A stretch of DNA of 64,000 nucleotides from Monosiga brevicollis MX1 (taxonomy: Eukaryota; Opisthokonta; Choanoflagellata; Craspedida; Salpingoecidae): the NCBI RefSeq assembly GCF_000002865.3, contig NW_001865072.1:132837-196836 (forward strand), given 5' to 3'. The translations under genes were made by a program, and so were the position numbers. Shown piece by piece: positions 35,660 through 46,501 of this stretch. Below the pieces are notes generated by a model. That model worked only from the letters and a program-made list of their open reading frames with translations, did not search any database and was not told the origin of the DNA. Positions within the stretch are counted from its first letter, which is position 1, and each line of letters begins with the position of its first letter.

Positions 35660-37159
35660 TGTCTCCCTCTCGCTTTCATGTAGCCTTCAGTCTCAGCGTG
35701 GGCGCCTATGATAGTTTTGACGTTTCGGGCTACTTTTTGCCCAAGTTCAGCGGTTCTTTTGCCATGCAAGTCCATCATGATCAAGACTCGCTTGTCGAAA
35801 TCAACGGCCTCAGCGCCGGCAAGCTGGAGATGCGTGCGTTCCTTCTGTTTTTGTTTGTCATGCCACCTGGTGTTTCTTGAACAGGCAGACGGTTCGTGGC
35901 CGCTCACCACAGTTTTTTTTGCCGCTGCTGCGTCCACGATAGACAACCCGGGCATGTGCTGGCCCGAATATCATACCGACACCACGGCATATTTCAATGC
36001 CACTGCAGGCGTCTACTATCCATTGCGTCTGCGCTACCAGTCCGGCTGTGGAGGTGGCAAGGTGGAGCTGCGCCTGTGCGAAGCAGGCAGTGATTGTGTG
36101 GTGCTGTCGCCGCTTAATGTCACCACCAACACGTCACAGGAAGTTCCGGTTTTGGTCACAACCGAGGCCATTCTCGTGTCCTCTGGTGCAGAGATCTATG
36201 ATGCCGCTCACCCCCAAGAGGCAGCCGCACCTCATGCCAAGCTGCCCGTGGCCCTGCCTGCCAGCTTTAATCAATCCCAAGACATGCTTGCCGTCTTTGT
36301 GGACCCTTATCTGCTGACCTCGCTCATTAGCACTTGGGTTCAGGCAGGCGAGTTCAACGCCACATGGACGAATGCAACCCTCCCCCCGGCCGTGGCTCGC
36401 TACATCCAGCTCAACACGACATTCTTCAAAACATTGCTGCCAGAGTTATACGCGCGCTTCCCAAATGACGCCATGACCCTGACCACCTTTGTGGAGCGCT
36501 TCGAGCCCTTTATGGTGACATCCGACGCATCCTTGACGGCCAGCATCACCTTTGGCTGCAACGTCTCTGTTCTGCAAGGTTCGAGTGGCATGGGCGTGAG
36601 TGAGGAGAGCATGAGGGAGCCCTCGACAGACTTACCATCTTGTGTGTGTGCGGCTGGCTTCCCTAGGCGCACCAACACCCGCAAGCATCCCGGCCATGAT
36701 GCTCTCTCTGCGAGCCAACTTTACCGCTTCTGTGCAGTTGCGCAATGGGACCATCGTGCCCCAGATCAGTGCCATCAACGTCGATCCTGGGTTCGTTCTC
36801 ATTCCCCCTCCATGTCAATACGTTCTTCGCCTCCTTGCAACGCCCCTCAAGCGCCTCTCGGGCTCATTGTGACCTATGCGCTCCGGTACAGGCTACAATG
36901 GGCCCTGGTTCCCGTTTATAATGTCAGCCAGCTGGATCCCTTGTTAGACAACCTGTTTGCCAAGGTTTTGCTGCCGCTCCTAAACGACGCCCTGGCAGCG
37001 GGTATCCCCTTGCCCAATTTTGGCCCGCTCGAGTTGGTGGGGACGAAGATTGATTACGTGTATCCGGACAATTACTTGGCGTTTGCCACTGGCTTTGCTT
37101 TGAATGGCAGTTTGACACAGTCTGCTTTGCGCAGTGCTCGTCGGCCATCCCACGTTTAG
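34425..37159 (+). CDS. secreted BPI/LBP-fold protein with an inserted PA14 domain
   Basis: The start is at 34425, with a signal peptide (RLVMVLVVVAAVGVAAVV). The first BPI half follows: NPVIEKAVTSVTIPDVKVG, GLIKIEGTARDIL, SVFEKVISEAIGDAINALAT and VLPEVPVELPLGNSMVVDYA. At the point where BPI proteins continue past their IDYSL-like segment, a PA14-like domain begins: GLAGYHYSDNHFSGDH near 35425, then VSGYFLPKFSGSFAMQVHHD near 35730, VEINGL and TAYFNATAGVYYPLRLRYQS near 35985. The BPI fold then resumes (SSGAEIYDAAHPQ, PYLLTSLISTWVQAGEF) and runs to GTKIDYVYPDNYLAFATGF, with a stop at 37157-37159. BPI/LBP proteins bind lipids or LPS; PA14 domains often bind glycans. Many N-glycosylation sites agree with secretion. 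Bacterial recognition is inferred. The last exon boundary is less certain. Confidence 0.85.
35611..35659. repeat. TCTG tetranucleotide repeat in an intron
   Basis: About twelve copies of TCTG lie within an intron of the BPI-PA14 gene, just upstream of an acceptor-like CATGTAG near 35684. It may act as the pyrimidine-rich part of the intron. Confidence 0.85.
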
Positions 37160-37371
37160 AAGCTGATGTGATGTCCAACTGTGGTATTCTATTTAGCGTG
37201 GGCACCTCGACACGGGTCCGAGGCTCCCTTTTCTATGTGCTGCTGATAACGATAATTGAATGTGTTGACATTTGGACATGAATTACAGGCTTCACATACG
37301 CAACTGTGGCAAGCGTGCCGTGGTGCCCAGGGTCGAGCAGGTCCCTGGAGCAATCGACGTTTGATTTGCAG

Positions 37372-38583
37372 CTACTGCTGATCCCGCTTCTCCGACCAGT
37401 GCTGAATCATGTACTCGGTGGGATAGGTCGTGTCCTCAAAGGGCTGGCACTTGAAACCCCGCTCGATGTAACCGCGGAGGAGTTTCATGTGTTCTGCCGG
37501 CATATCATGGCAACAGCAAGATGAGTGGGGGCTCCGGGGGGCCATTGGGGGATGTCAGGCTTTGAATGGTGCGACGGGCAAAACAAGTATGGGGGCTGAT
37601 CAGTCCTTACCGGGGGTTTGATACTGCTTTTGATGCTCAAGGATGGTCACGGCATGATAGAGCTTGGGCAGGAGGGCACAGTCAGCGGCCGAAGGGCCCT
37701 CGCCATCCAAGAAGGGCGTCTGGTTAGCCTCAAGGTATTGCTCGACCTCGGCACAGGCCTTCTCAAACTCAGCCCGTAGCTCTGCCTCCTTGCCTTCATC
37801 CTGCATGGGTAGGCTCACAATGAGCTCGGTGCGCACGTGTCATGCCAAACAACCTACAGCAGCTATGAGCCACCGGCTGGCGAGTACCTTGTTCATGAAC
37901 CAGTTCTTGGCAGCCGGAAAGAGGCTGCCGCCGACCTGACTCGCTTTCTCGCTGGACTTGATGGTGCTGGATTGAGCCTGCTGCTCTTGCTGCGCGGCGA
38001 CCCACTGGACAATGTCTTCCGAGTCGGTGAGAACGAGATCACCGCAGCGCATGACCGGAGCCGACCCAGCCTTGGTCAGTTTGAGGAAGGATTCAGGCTT
38101 GTTCTTCAAGTCAATGGGGATCTCTTGCACGGAGTAGCCCTGTCATCGAGGTAGCAAGAAGGTGAGTTGTGAGTTGTGAGTTGTGAGTTGTTGACAGCCG
38201 AGACGGTCACGGTGGTTCGGCCCTCCGTCAACCGAGGAGCTGGGATGAAGACTGATCAAATGTGCTGGCAAACGCACCGCAAGACGGAGGGCCATGTTGG
38301 CCTTTTGCGAGAAAGGGCAGTCGCCTCGGCCCTGGCCGTCGGGGCTGGCCTTGATAAAGAGTTCAATGGGTCCGCCAGACATGGTGCTAGTGGCAGTGGT
38401 GCGCAACAAAGCTAGGAACAGAGAAGAGGTTGCAATGGGGCGATGTGAGCGTGCGACCTCGCCAGTGGCTGGGCGGCCATGGAGGCCTCGACCCAACTCA
38501 CCTGGAAGCGAAAATGTAACCCGTGGAGCCCTATAAATGCCGGAGGCGCCTCGTCCAACAACAGCCGCAGCGCGTGTCCACAT
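37372..38583 (-). CDS. CLIC/DHAR-like thioredoxin-fold protein with probable mitochondrial presequence
   Basis: The GST-like core starts at MSGGPIELFIKASPDGQ (38382) with the redox site GDCPFSQKANMAL near 38315. It continues with VQEIPIDLKNKPESFLKL, GDLVLTDSEDIVQWVAA, then PFLDGEGPSAADCALLPKLY near 37690. The last exon encodes YIERGFKCQPFEDTTYPTEY and ends RDQQ at TAG 37372-37374. CPFS and the AADCALLPKL helix are typical of chloride intracellular channels and plant-type dehydroascorbate reductases. An upstream ATG at 38583 (MWTRAAAVVGRGASGIYRAP) joins in frame through an intron with donor GTGAGT after TTCCAG and acceptor TTCCTAG. This adds an Arg/Ala-rich N-terminus that resembles a mitochondrial targeting peptide. 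Enzyme activity is more likely than channel function, but the two cannot be separated here. Confidence 0.88.
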
Positions 38584-39315
38584 GGGCGAATCGAAACCTC
38601 AACAAGGCCGTCAACCACAACCTGCCAACGTCCTCGAATGCCCTTCTCCGCGTCAGGTCAATCAATGTTATAAAATTTAAAAAAAAAAAAATGCAGCTGT
38701 TCCGTCGTTTCACGCACTGACCGAATTCGATTCGTCGCTAAGTCTCTCTCTGTCTCTGTCTCTGTCTCTGTCTGTCTGTCTGTCTGTCTCTCTTTCTCTT
38801 CAAACCCTTTGTCTTTGTCTCTTTGTCTGATTTGAGCAGCTGTCTCTCTCTCGTCATCATCATCATCTCTCGATCTCTTTTTTCATCATCACAACGAAAT
38901 GCTTCTGCGCATATGGCTTGTATGGGTGTTGCCTGTTAGATAAGGAGAAGGATGATGCTGTGCAGCAGGACCCCAGAGGCTGCTTGTGCGAGTCTAAAAG
39001 AATCGGGTAGAGTGAAGATGGACTTCTTCACGGCCAGCAGATGACAGCGTCTTGAAAAGCTTTAGCTGTGGGCGCGTGCGATTCACGGCCACAAACCCTC
39101 AGCCAACACACCAAGCAATAAACTATCGTGGATGCAGAGAAGGACAGGGTATGCGGCCCAGCGGAGGTGCTTTCAGAACAGCAGTGTTTGCAGCGCAGTC
39201 AAAGCCACACGCGAAACACAGAAAAGCTTTTTGGCCTCGTCGAGGTCAGGCCAGCACGTTACGCGAGCAGTCTCTCTGAAAAACCGACTGTCAGTGTAAT
39301 AATCCTCATCTTCAT

Positions 39316-39346
<31 letters not shown>

Positions 39347-39453
39347 CTGTCCGCATGTATGTATGTAGAATGGAGCAATACGTATGACACGATGAATAAC
39401 AATGCATGCTAACAGAGAGATTGAGAAGTGGTCTCAATTGACGTCCGGTCTAT
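38584..39453. promoter_or_regulatory. 870 bases upstream of the CLIC/DHAR-like gene, no gene seen
   Basis: This lies between the CLIC/DHAR-like start and the uL23 stop, both on the minus strand. It has an A run near 38678-38690, CT/GTCT sequence at about 38740-38870 and a GT repeat at about 39319-39348. No exon is supported. Confidence 0.4.
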
Positions 39454-40839
39454 TTAGATGATGCCAATCTGCAAAGAGCGCACACAGACACGAGCAGTGA
39501 GCAACCAAAAACATGAAGTTGGCCAAGTGAAACAGCTGGGACACAGGTATGACTGAAACATAACCCTAGAGACGGGAAAGAGGAACGATCCGGCTAACCT
39601 TGTTGGCAACCTCGAGCGCATCAGCATCAGCGCTGAGGCGGACGTAGGCCTTCTTCTTGCCATCAGGGCGCACCAGGGTGTTGACCTTGGCGACGGTGAT
39701 GCCGTAACGCTTCTCGATGGCCTGCTTGATCTGTTGGCAGCAACAGGGCAGATAAAGAAAAAAAGTTTGGAGATGAAATGAGAAGAGGCGAGTAGCAGAT
39801 GGACAAGAACAAGGCACAGTCGACAGGGGATGAGAGATCATCAAAACCACCGCAACGCACCGAGCCCTTGTTGGAGCGGCGATCGACAATGAAGACGAGG
39901 GTGTTGTGGTCCTCAATCTTCTTCATGGCCGACTCGGTCGTCAGAGGGTGCTGGACAACGGTGTACTCGTCCAACTTGCGCTCCTTCTGCTGGGACTGGC
40001 GGGCATACTTGGGGGTGCGAGCCAGCTTGAGCGTCTTTGGTCTACATCAAGTCGGCATCCAACAAGCGCATGGAAAACGATGAGCATCACGTGTGTAGGC
40101 ACCAACAATCAGAAGATGACAGGAAACAGCTCCCGTGTGTGCTCTGCTTTCCAAAAGACAGCCAGTGTAGGATCTCGGGGACCAGGATGGAGCCGGTGGT
40201 GCAGACACTGATCCATTCACAATCACCGGCCCCCGAGCATCCAACATGCGTTGCCAACTTTCTTCCATGGGTCTCCCACCACATGATATAGCCTTTCTGT
40301 TCTGCATACGGCCCCCAGCTCGTACGGGGGTGCACATGCACGCTTTGGGATTGCCCTGTCCTGCCCTGATCTGGCAGCTGGCACAAGCTGCTAGGCTCTA
40401 GTTCAGGAAAAAAGACCAACAGGAAGAACGAGCTACCCACCGGTGGAAGTTGACGCTAGTGCGGACCTTGACGGTGCGCTTGCTGCTGGCGCCAGCCAGA
40501 GCAGCCTTTTGCGCCGACTTGGCTGCAGAGGGTCAAGGGGTAAGAGAAGGCGTGTTTGAGCTGCCAGCGAATGTGTGCGGTCGCCAGAAGGCAGCCTTTT
40601 GGGCCTGCTCGAGCTGAGCTCAAACTGTCGCACATGTGGTCATGGGTTCATAAAGGGCAGCCCAAACTCGTGGAAAGGCGCTGTCCTTGGTACAAGCGTG
40701 CTACACAACGCAGCTGCATGTCTCAAGGTAATGGGCTGCCCTTTCGACTCATGCGATGCCATCGCGCATGACCACGAGTCGCGCCAGAAGCGCGGCGAGA
40801 CGGGGGCAGCATGAACGCACCTTTCTGAGAGGCCGCCAT
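39454..40839 (-). CDS. RPL23A: ribosomal protein uL23 (L23a)
   Basis: Exon 1 is only MAASQK plus one base (40839-40821). Exon 2 gives [20 protein letters not shown] and NFHR. The next exon starts [16 protein letters not shown] and includes [20 protein letters not shown] and [11 protein letters not shown]. Another carries [20 protein letters not shown] and [13 protein letters not shown]. The last exon encodes only IGII and the TAA stop at 39454. This is the complete conserved C-terminal uL23 fold with the eukaryotic N-terminal basic extension shortened. uL23 lies at the peptide exit tunnel of the large subunit and docks SRP and NAC. Introns make up most of the 1.4 kb. It is head to head with the proteasome gene at 41392. 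The call is secure. Confidence 0.96.
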
Positions 40840-41049
40840 CTTGACCAAAGGAGGGGTTAAAAAAGTGCCCGTCACGAGGTTGAAACCTCGTGTGATATGG
40901 CAACTACCAGTCTCCTCGCAGACTCGAAGACCCACGTCTGTTCCCTGGTGATACCATCTGTCATTGTCAACTCTGCTACTAAGCGACATTCAGTCACAGC
41001 TTAATTTTTTGTCTGACACTCAGAATACACACACATCTCTGTGTGAGTT

Positions 41050-41130
<81 letters not shown>

Positions 41131-41391
41131 GTTTCTCGTCACTTGTTCGGCGGCGTCGATATCGATACTCTTGTTGGTGCTGCCGTCGTCGTCGTCGCCG
41201 TCGTCGTCGTCGCTGTTGTTCACGTCCGGTGACCGTTGTGAACAGGAAGAGCTTAGCGTTCCAGTACAGGCTCAGACCGCGGTCGGTTTGGTGGCTGGTC
41301 TGCACGTCCTTACGGCCAGTTTGCGTCAAAAAAAAGAGGAAGGAGCCCAGACTGAGCCCGACGAGCTTGTCACTGCGTCAGACCTCCCAAC
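40840..41391. promoter_or_regulatory. divergent promoter region between uL23 and proteasome alpha-1 genes
   Basis: About 550 bases separate the two starts. A CT repeat fills about 41050-41125, followed by GTC/GTT-rich sequence at 41180-41220. No coding exon is seen. Two highly expressed housekeeping genes must draw on this region, so a shared bidirectional promoter is likely by inference. Confidence 0.5.
41050..41125. repeat. CT dinucleotide repeat
   Basis: A perfect CT tract of about 38 units in the uL23/PSMA6 divergent promoter region. Confidence 0.95.
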
Positions 41392-43101
41392 ATGTCTCGG
41401 GGCACCTCGGCCGGCTATGACCGTCACCTGACCGTCTTTTCTCCTGAAGGACGCCTGTATCAAGTTGGTACGATATAAAACGCACGCGATACCCCCTCCT
41501 TGGTTTCGGGCCCATCATTTTGTCTCAATGGAGCCACTGGCTCTGCCACATCACCTATGTGACGGCGTGACATTGTCCCACAACTCGCCAAACCTCTGAC
41601 CATCTCTCCTCCTTACCAAACCAGCTACCAGCGCGGTGCTGCTCGCTCTCTCATGCTTCCAAACCTGTTTGCACGGTGGAATGCTTGCCGTTCTCCCTTT
41701 TCCGTTTGCGTAGAATATGCCTTCAAGGCCATCAACACGGAGAATGTGACCAGCATTGGCATCCGCGGCAAGGACTGCGCCGTTGTGGTCACCCAGAAGA
41801 AGGTCCCGGATAAACTCATTGTGGCCGACACGGTCACCCACATGTTCAAGATTACGCCTCACATCGGCTGCGTCATGACGGGCATGATTGGTACGAATGG
41901 TCTCACCGACAACACGAACAGTTAATGTCAACCCCGTTGCTCCCAATGTCCATTGGCTAGCCGTCTGCTGACATGCCCCTGTTCCACAGCCGACGCACGT
42001 CACCAGGTGCGCCGTGCGCGCTACGAGGCGGCCGAATGGAAATACAAGTTTGGCTACGAAATTCCCCCAGATCAATTGGTATGAGATGGGTGACTGGCTG
42101 GTGCAGTGACACACACGCGCCCGCTTTCGGGCTTTCGCTGACTCAGCTCATGCCCCTCCCGGCTTGTTTTCTTTGCTCTCCTCGCCTTCCTACCCTGGCA
42201 GGCCAAGCGCGTGGCAGATTTGTCGCAGCTCAACACGCAAGAGGCCTCTCTGCGCCCGCTTGGTTGCTGTATGTTTCTTTTTTTCTTGCATGGCTGACCG
42301 ATGGATGCACTGATTTTTGACACACTCTTGCGCTTGCCTTGCTTTGGGGTTTTGCTGTGGGTTGTCATGCTAGCCATGATCTTGGTGGGCATCGATGAGG
42401 AACGCGGTCCCCAGCTGTTCAAGTCAGACCCTGCCGGCTACTACGTGGGCTACAAGGTGAGATAATTGTGTTGGCGGACGTTGTGCACGAATGCGCTTGT
42501 ACATATATGCTGTTGTCCACCAGAGTAGGCCTTTTTCAGGCACCCTTCCCATTTCGTCTCATTTTGGCTCTCTGTGGTATAACGCCTGACACGCTCATCC
42601 TTTTTTTTATCTCTCTTTCTTTCTCTTTCTTGTCTGCGTGCCTGCGTGCACATGCGCAGGCCTGTGCAGCAGGTGTCAAGATGGTTGAGGCCAACAACTT
42701 GCTCGAGAAGAAGATGAAGAAGAATCCCGATCTTGCGGGTGTTCGCTGCATTGAGGAGGCCATTTCTTACCTCAGCACGCTTCTCTCACAAGACTTCAAG
42801 CCCAGCGAGATCGAGGTGGGCGTGGTCACCATCGACCAGCCCAAGTTCCGAACCCTCTCGGAGCAAGAGATTGAAGCGTAAGTCGGTTGCTGTTTTATTT
42901 TTGCGTTCCAGAGAAGGGCCTTCGGCAAGAGACCTTTTTTTTTTTTTTTTTCTCGCGCTTGCTTGCGACTGCGTTGGCAAGGGTTCAGCGTCGACCTGTG
43001 CTCAAGCTGACTTGATGGTGTTCTCATCCGTTTTGTTCTTGGTCACCACTTTTGGTTTTGTTCGCGGCAGGCATCTCAACGCCATCGCTGAGCGCGATTG
43101 A
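41392..43101 (+). CDS. PSMA6: 20S proteasome subunit alpha-1 (alpha type 6)
   Basis: The start is at 41392 ([20 protein letters not shown], then RLYQV), the typical alpha-subunit N-terminal helix and gate. The second exon gives [20 protein letters not shown] and [17 protein letters not shown], then [18 protein letters not shown] third carries [20 protein letters not shown]. Later exons give [40 protein letters not shown] and [20 protein letters not shown]. The last ends HLNAIAERD with TGA 43099-43101. The signature GRLYQVEYA is split by an intron. Length is about 245 residues, as expected. Alpha subunits are structural and non-catalytic; they form the outer rings that gate entry and bind regulators. 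All features are intact, so the ortholog call is very secure. Confidence 0.97.
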
Positions 43102-43675
43102 GCAAGTCCAAGGGCACCGCGTGCGGGCTTAATGTTTTCCATGTCACCTGTTTGCTAGTGTTGCTTGTTCCAGTGTTTTCCTTTACGCCCCACTCCGATT
43201 CTCACCTCGGCGCCATGCGCACATTGTGGTGCAACGACTCTGCATAAAAAAGTTGAAATGAATAACAAACCCCTTTGAACAGAGTCCAAGCACAACATGA
43301 GCCAAATCCCACGTCACTCAGATCCAAGCAAGCACAAGGTGGTACACACACACACACACACACACATACATGTGAAGTATTACTCCTCATTTGTCAGATA
43401 AAAAGCCCAAGGAGTCTCTTTCGCGTATCGTTATGGCCGCTTGGGGCGAGCCGAAGTTGGTGTCTCTGAGGTCGTGGTGGGTGGGGCGCATAAAGGCGGT
43501 GGGGCCATTTTGTATTGATGCCATCACAGTGAACGGGTTGAACGGTCTAGTTCAGGAACATTTGTCACGATCGGCGATCCTCTTACCTCCTTTTCATCGG
43601 TGACCATTGCGTCTTGGCAAGTGGTTGGACGAGACAACTCAAGAAAGAAGCCTACGCTACCACCTGCCTGCAAAG
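43102..43675. promoter_or_regulatory. intergenic region upstream of the intronless vWA gene
   Basis: About 570 bases between tandem plus-strand genes, with a short CA repeat at about 43346-43368. The reading frame of the downstream gene stays open upstream to about 43607 but contains no earlier ATG in frame. No other gene is seen. Confidence 0.4.
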
Positions 43676-45844
43676 ATGGCTGAGGTGATTGCGATGCCCG
43701 CCAATGCGGCCGATCCTGCTGATGAAGCACGCGAGCGCCTGGAAAAGGGTGTGCGCGAGCTCCAGCGGTACTTTCGTCAAGGCACCCACGTGCCCGATCG
43801 GGATACTTTGGCCATGGTGTTGGGCATGTGCGATAACCAGGTCGAGGCTGCGAAACGGTTTCTCGAAGGTGCCGATGAGCCCGCCGCGGCACCAGCTTAT
43901 GATTTAGCTCAGCTGGCCAAAAGCAATGGCATGCCTCCCGACTACGCTGCAAACTATAACCATCTACCAGCCTTCCCGCGCGCTGAGTTTGTTTCAGACC
44001 TGACTCGGGCCCGCGAGCTCCTGTTCACAGAAGGCAGCACCCTTCAGCAACATCTTGATGCTCAAAATCAGGTGTCAGGAGCTTATACCAAGGTGCTCCG
44101 AGCCGCTTTGATCAACCGCATCGAGATGAGCTATGGCAACAAGGCCCGAGCCTTGGCTGCTGCACTGGCGCGCCGGGACTTTCCTCTGGTCAATGACATG
44201 ATTGGTCCAGCCTCCACTGGGCTGCTGGGCCCAGACAACGGACAGGCCGATGTCTTTGGTCTTCCTGAGCTGCTCAAAGCAGTGCGTTTGCTTGACACCG
44301 GCCGTGAAGTGCGTCAATGCTTGTCCAAGCTTGCTGCGACACAAGATGCGTTGCCTGGCATGGGTATGAACATGGACTTGCTCGACACCATTACGGCCCC
44401 GCAACAAGAGGCAACGGCGCGTCGGGTGCAGGGACGCGGCCGAGGACGCGGTCGGGGACGCGGCCGCGGACGTGGGAGGGGACGTGGCCTTTATCGTGGC
44501 CGGCATCGCCATCATGTCCCTGTCGAGGCCGTCGCTCACGAGAACCCCGAGGCCACGAACCAGGACGGCGATCAAGCAGACGCATCAGCCGAGCTCTCCT
44601 CGAGTGCGGCCGCTTCATTTAAACCAACCGCTGCGCTGCGCCGCGCCTTGCGCCAAATTCGGGCACTACGAGAGCGCGTCAAGGAGCTGCAAAAGGATTT
44701 TGTTCCTGATATATCGCTGTCGGGAGCCCTGTGTCGGCGCCTACGCGCCATGCTCAAATCAGTGGCGGCCTCCAAGCTCGAATATTTTGCGCTGCAGCTG
44801 CCCACCAAGCCATGGCAGGAGCTGTGTGACCTCATTCATCTCAGCCCACGCCAGCTTCAGTTGCCGTGGTTTATCCCCCGCGTTTTTGGTGAACCCCTTC
44901 CCGACGAACACATGCTAGCGCAGTGTGCGCAGCTGTGTGCCAGCAATGCCGAGGCCATTATCCGCCAGCATCGACCGCCTTACTCTTTCGTGCGCACTCG
45001 TGTTCGCCACTTCGAGCTGAGCCAGGCCACCAAGCTACAATTGGCTGAATATCTTCCTTTGGATCAGTGCTTGTGGTGGTATCACGAACTTCGCTGCCAG
45101 GGCTTTGATGCCGCGGTGGCCAGCCGCGTGCAGACGCTCGGGGCCGACTGCATTACCCTCAACTATGGCAAGCTGATGGAACGCCTTTTGTTTCTCCAAA
45201 CCACGCACCCTGACAGCGAGCTATTGCCTCTACTGCTGCCCCTCGCCGAGCAGAAGCTGCATGCGCTGCGCTTGCCCTTGCAGCCTCCGATTGCGGTTCT
45301 GGGCGACGCGTCCTCATCCATGGACGTGGCGATTCGTGTTTCCATCATCATGGCTTCGGTTGTGGCTTCACTCTGCGAGGCGGACTTGGTCTTTTTCAAC
45401 ACTGAGGCTAAGCCCGTAGCGTCACTGCCCCGCTCAGTTCCCGAGGTGCTCAAGTTAGCCACCACGGTGCGGGCCGAGCACCAGACTGCGCCGGCGACTG
45501 CTCTGCGCACGTACTACGAGCAGCAACGTCAGCTGCGCTACTTGGTTGTGGTCAGCGACGAGCGCGAGAACGTCAAGGTGGATGATATGTACTTTCCTGC
45601 TCTTTTACACAAGTACAAAACTGAGGTGGCACCCAACGTGCGCGTGGTGCTCGTGTCCTTCCTCCAACCCAACGAGCGAGGTCCCATGGCACAGGCTCTG
45701 GAGCAGCTAGGCATTCCCTTTCGCCACCTCAAGCTCGACGGCAACCTGCCCGACCTCAAAAAGTTGGATTCCATCCTGGACGTGATGGCCCTCGATGCAG
45801 AGGAGGATGAGCAGCTCCTAGCAGATAAGCAGCGCTCTACCTAA
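43676..45844 (+). CDS. intronless protein with CUE-like, RG-repeat and vWA-like regions
   Basis: One uninterrupted exon from MAEVIAMPANAAD (ATG 43676) to TAA at 45842-45844, about 722 residues. Residues about 26-65 (LQRYFRQ...DRDTLAMVLGM...AAKRFLEG) resemble a CUE/UBA-type ubiquitin-binding helix bundle. Residues about 254-273 are a perfect RG repeat (DNA 44430-44490) followed by RGRHRHH, typical of RNA binding and arginine methylation. A helical region follows (LRRALRQIRALRERVKELQK; WQELCDLIHLSPRQLQLPWF). From about residue 535, PPIAVLGDASSSMDVAIRV gives a vWA-like fold with a DxSxS metal site, then SLCEADLVFFNTE and RYLVVVSDERENVKVDD. Helical repeats plus vWA recall Ro60/TROVE proteins, but no TROVE identity is claimed. 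Function is unknown; an RNA-linked role is inferred. Lack of introns contrasts with all neighbours. Confidence 0.8.
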   Translation: MAEVIAMPANAADPADEARERLEKGVRELQRYFRQGTHVPDRDTLAMVLGMCDNQVEAAKRFLEGADEPAAAPAYDLAQLAKSNGMPPDYAANYNHLPAFPRAEFVSDLTRARELLFTEGSTLQQHLDAQNQVSGAYTKVLRAALINRIEMSYGNKARALAAALARRDFPLVNDMIGPASTGLLGPDNGQADVFGLPELLKAVRLLDTGREVRQCLSKLAATQDALPGMGMNMDLLDTITAPQQEATARRVQGRGRGRGRGRGRGRGRGRGLYRGRHRHHVPVEAVAHENPEATNQDGDQADASAELSSSAAASFKPTAALRRALRQIRALRERVKELQKDFVPDISLSGALCRRLRAMLKSVAASKLEYFALQLPTKPWQELCDLIHLSPRQLQLPWFIPRVFGEPLPDEHMLAQCAQLCASNAEAIIRQHRPPYSFVRTRVRHFELSQATKLQLAEYLPLDQCLWWYHELRCQGFDAAVASRVQTLGADCITLNYGKLMERLLFLQTTHPDSELLPLLLPLAEQKLHALRLPLQPPIAVLGDASSSMDVAIRVSIIMASVVASLCEADLVFFNTEAKPVASLPRSVPEVLKLATTVRAEHQTAPATALRTYYEQQRQLRYLVVVSDERENVKVDDMYFPALLHKYKTEVAPNVRVVLVSFLQPNERGPMAQALEQLGIPFRHLKLDGNLPDLKKLDSILDVMALDAEEDEQLLADKQRST

Positions 45845-46501
45845 GTGTGTGCATCTTTGTGTGTGTGGTAGTTGCGTCCAGTACCTGTTGTTGTGTAGGC
45901 GGCAGTCAACGCAAATGTGACGGCTTGATCCGCCGTGCATTTGACTCGTGCGTGTGCACTGCCGTCTGAGACGGACAAAATTGACAAGTGTGCTCAAACA
46001 TCAGGCTCTTGCCAGACTTGCCATACCAGCTCAGCGCACCTTCAAAGGAAGCAGTCGAGGGAAAGAATAGTGATTAAATCAGCACAAACGGGGCCACATG
46101 TACTTCAAGATGAGGGACACCGAATACCTTGAAGTGATGCCGACACCTGGTGGTCTTGTTCTTCTGCCCATGACACTCTTCACAACGCGCTTCATCTGTC
46201 AGTGCAAGCCGGACTCTGCCTTGCAAGCACACGATAACACTGCTTTGACGCCTCGGGCAGTTGGGTCTGAGCTCCACCACCTCTTTCCCCTCATCAATCT
46301 GCTCTTGAAGCAACAAGCACACCCAAAAGCCAAACTCTTTCCCCTAAAGAGCGAAGGAGACCGTATTGTAAAACTACCACGTATGGCAAAGCAGAAGAAT
46401 CTCTCAAAGGTAAGACAACGTAGAAGTATTTTGTCAGACAAATTTCTCTCTCCCTCTCTCTCTCTCTCTCTCTCATTTTTCTCTCTCAATATATCGGCGC
46501 G
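45845..46501. promoter_or_regulatory. intergenic region upstream of CDK7, no gene seen
   Basis: About 660 bases between tandem plus-strand genes. A CT-rich tract (about 46445-46490) lies directly before the CDK7 start codon. Open frames on both strands here show no family feature. Confidence 0.4.

Noticed and set aside
40876-40900. A short inverted repeat (GAGGTTGAAACCTC) near the uL23 start that might suggest a tRNA arm.
   Set aside because: No acceptor stem, anticodon arm or B-box fits around it.
43607-43675. An N-terminal extension of the vWA gene.
   Set aside because: The frame is open, but its first codon is TTG and no ATG occurs before 43676.
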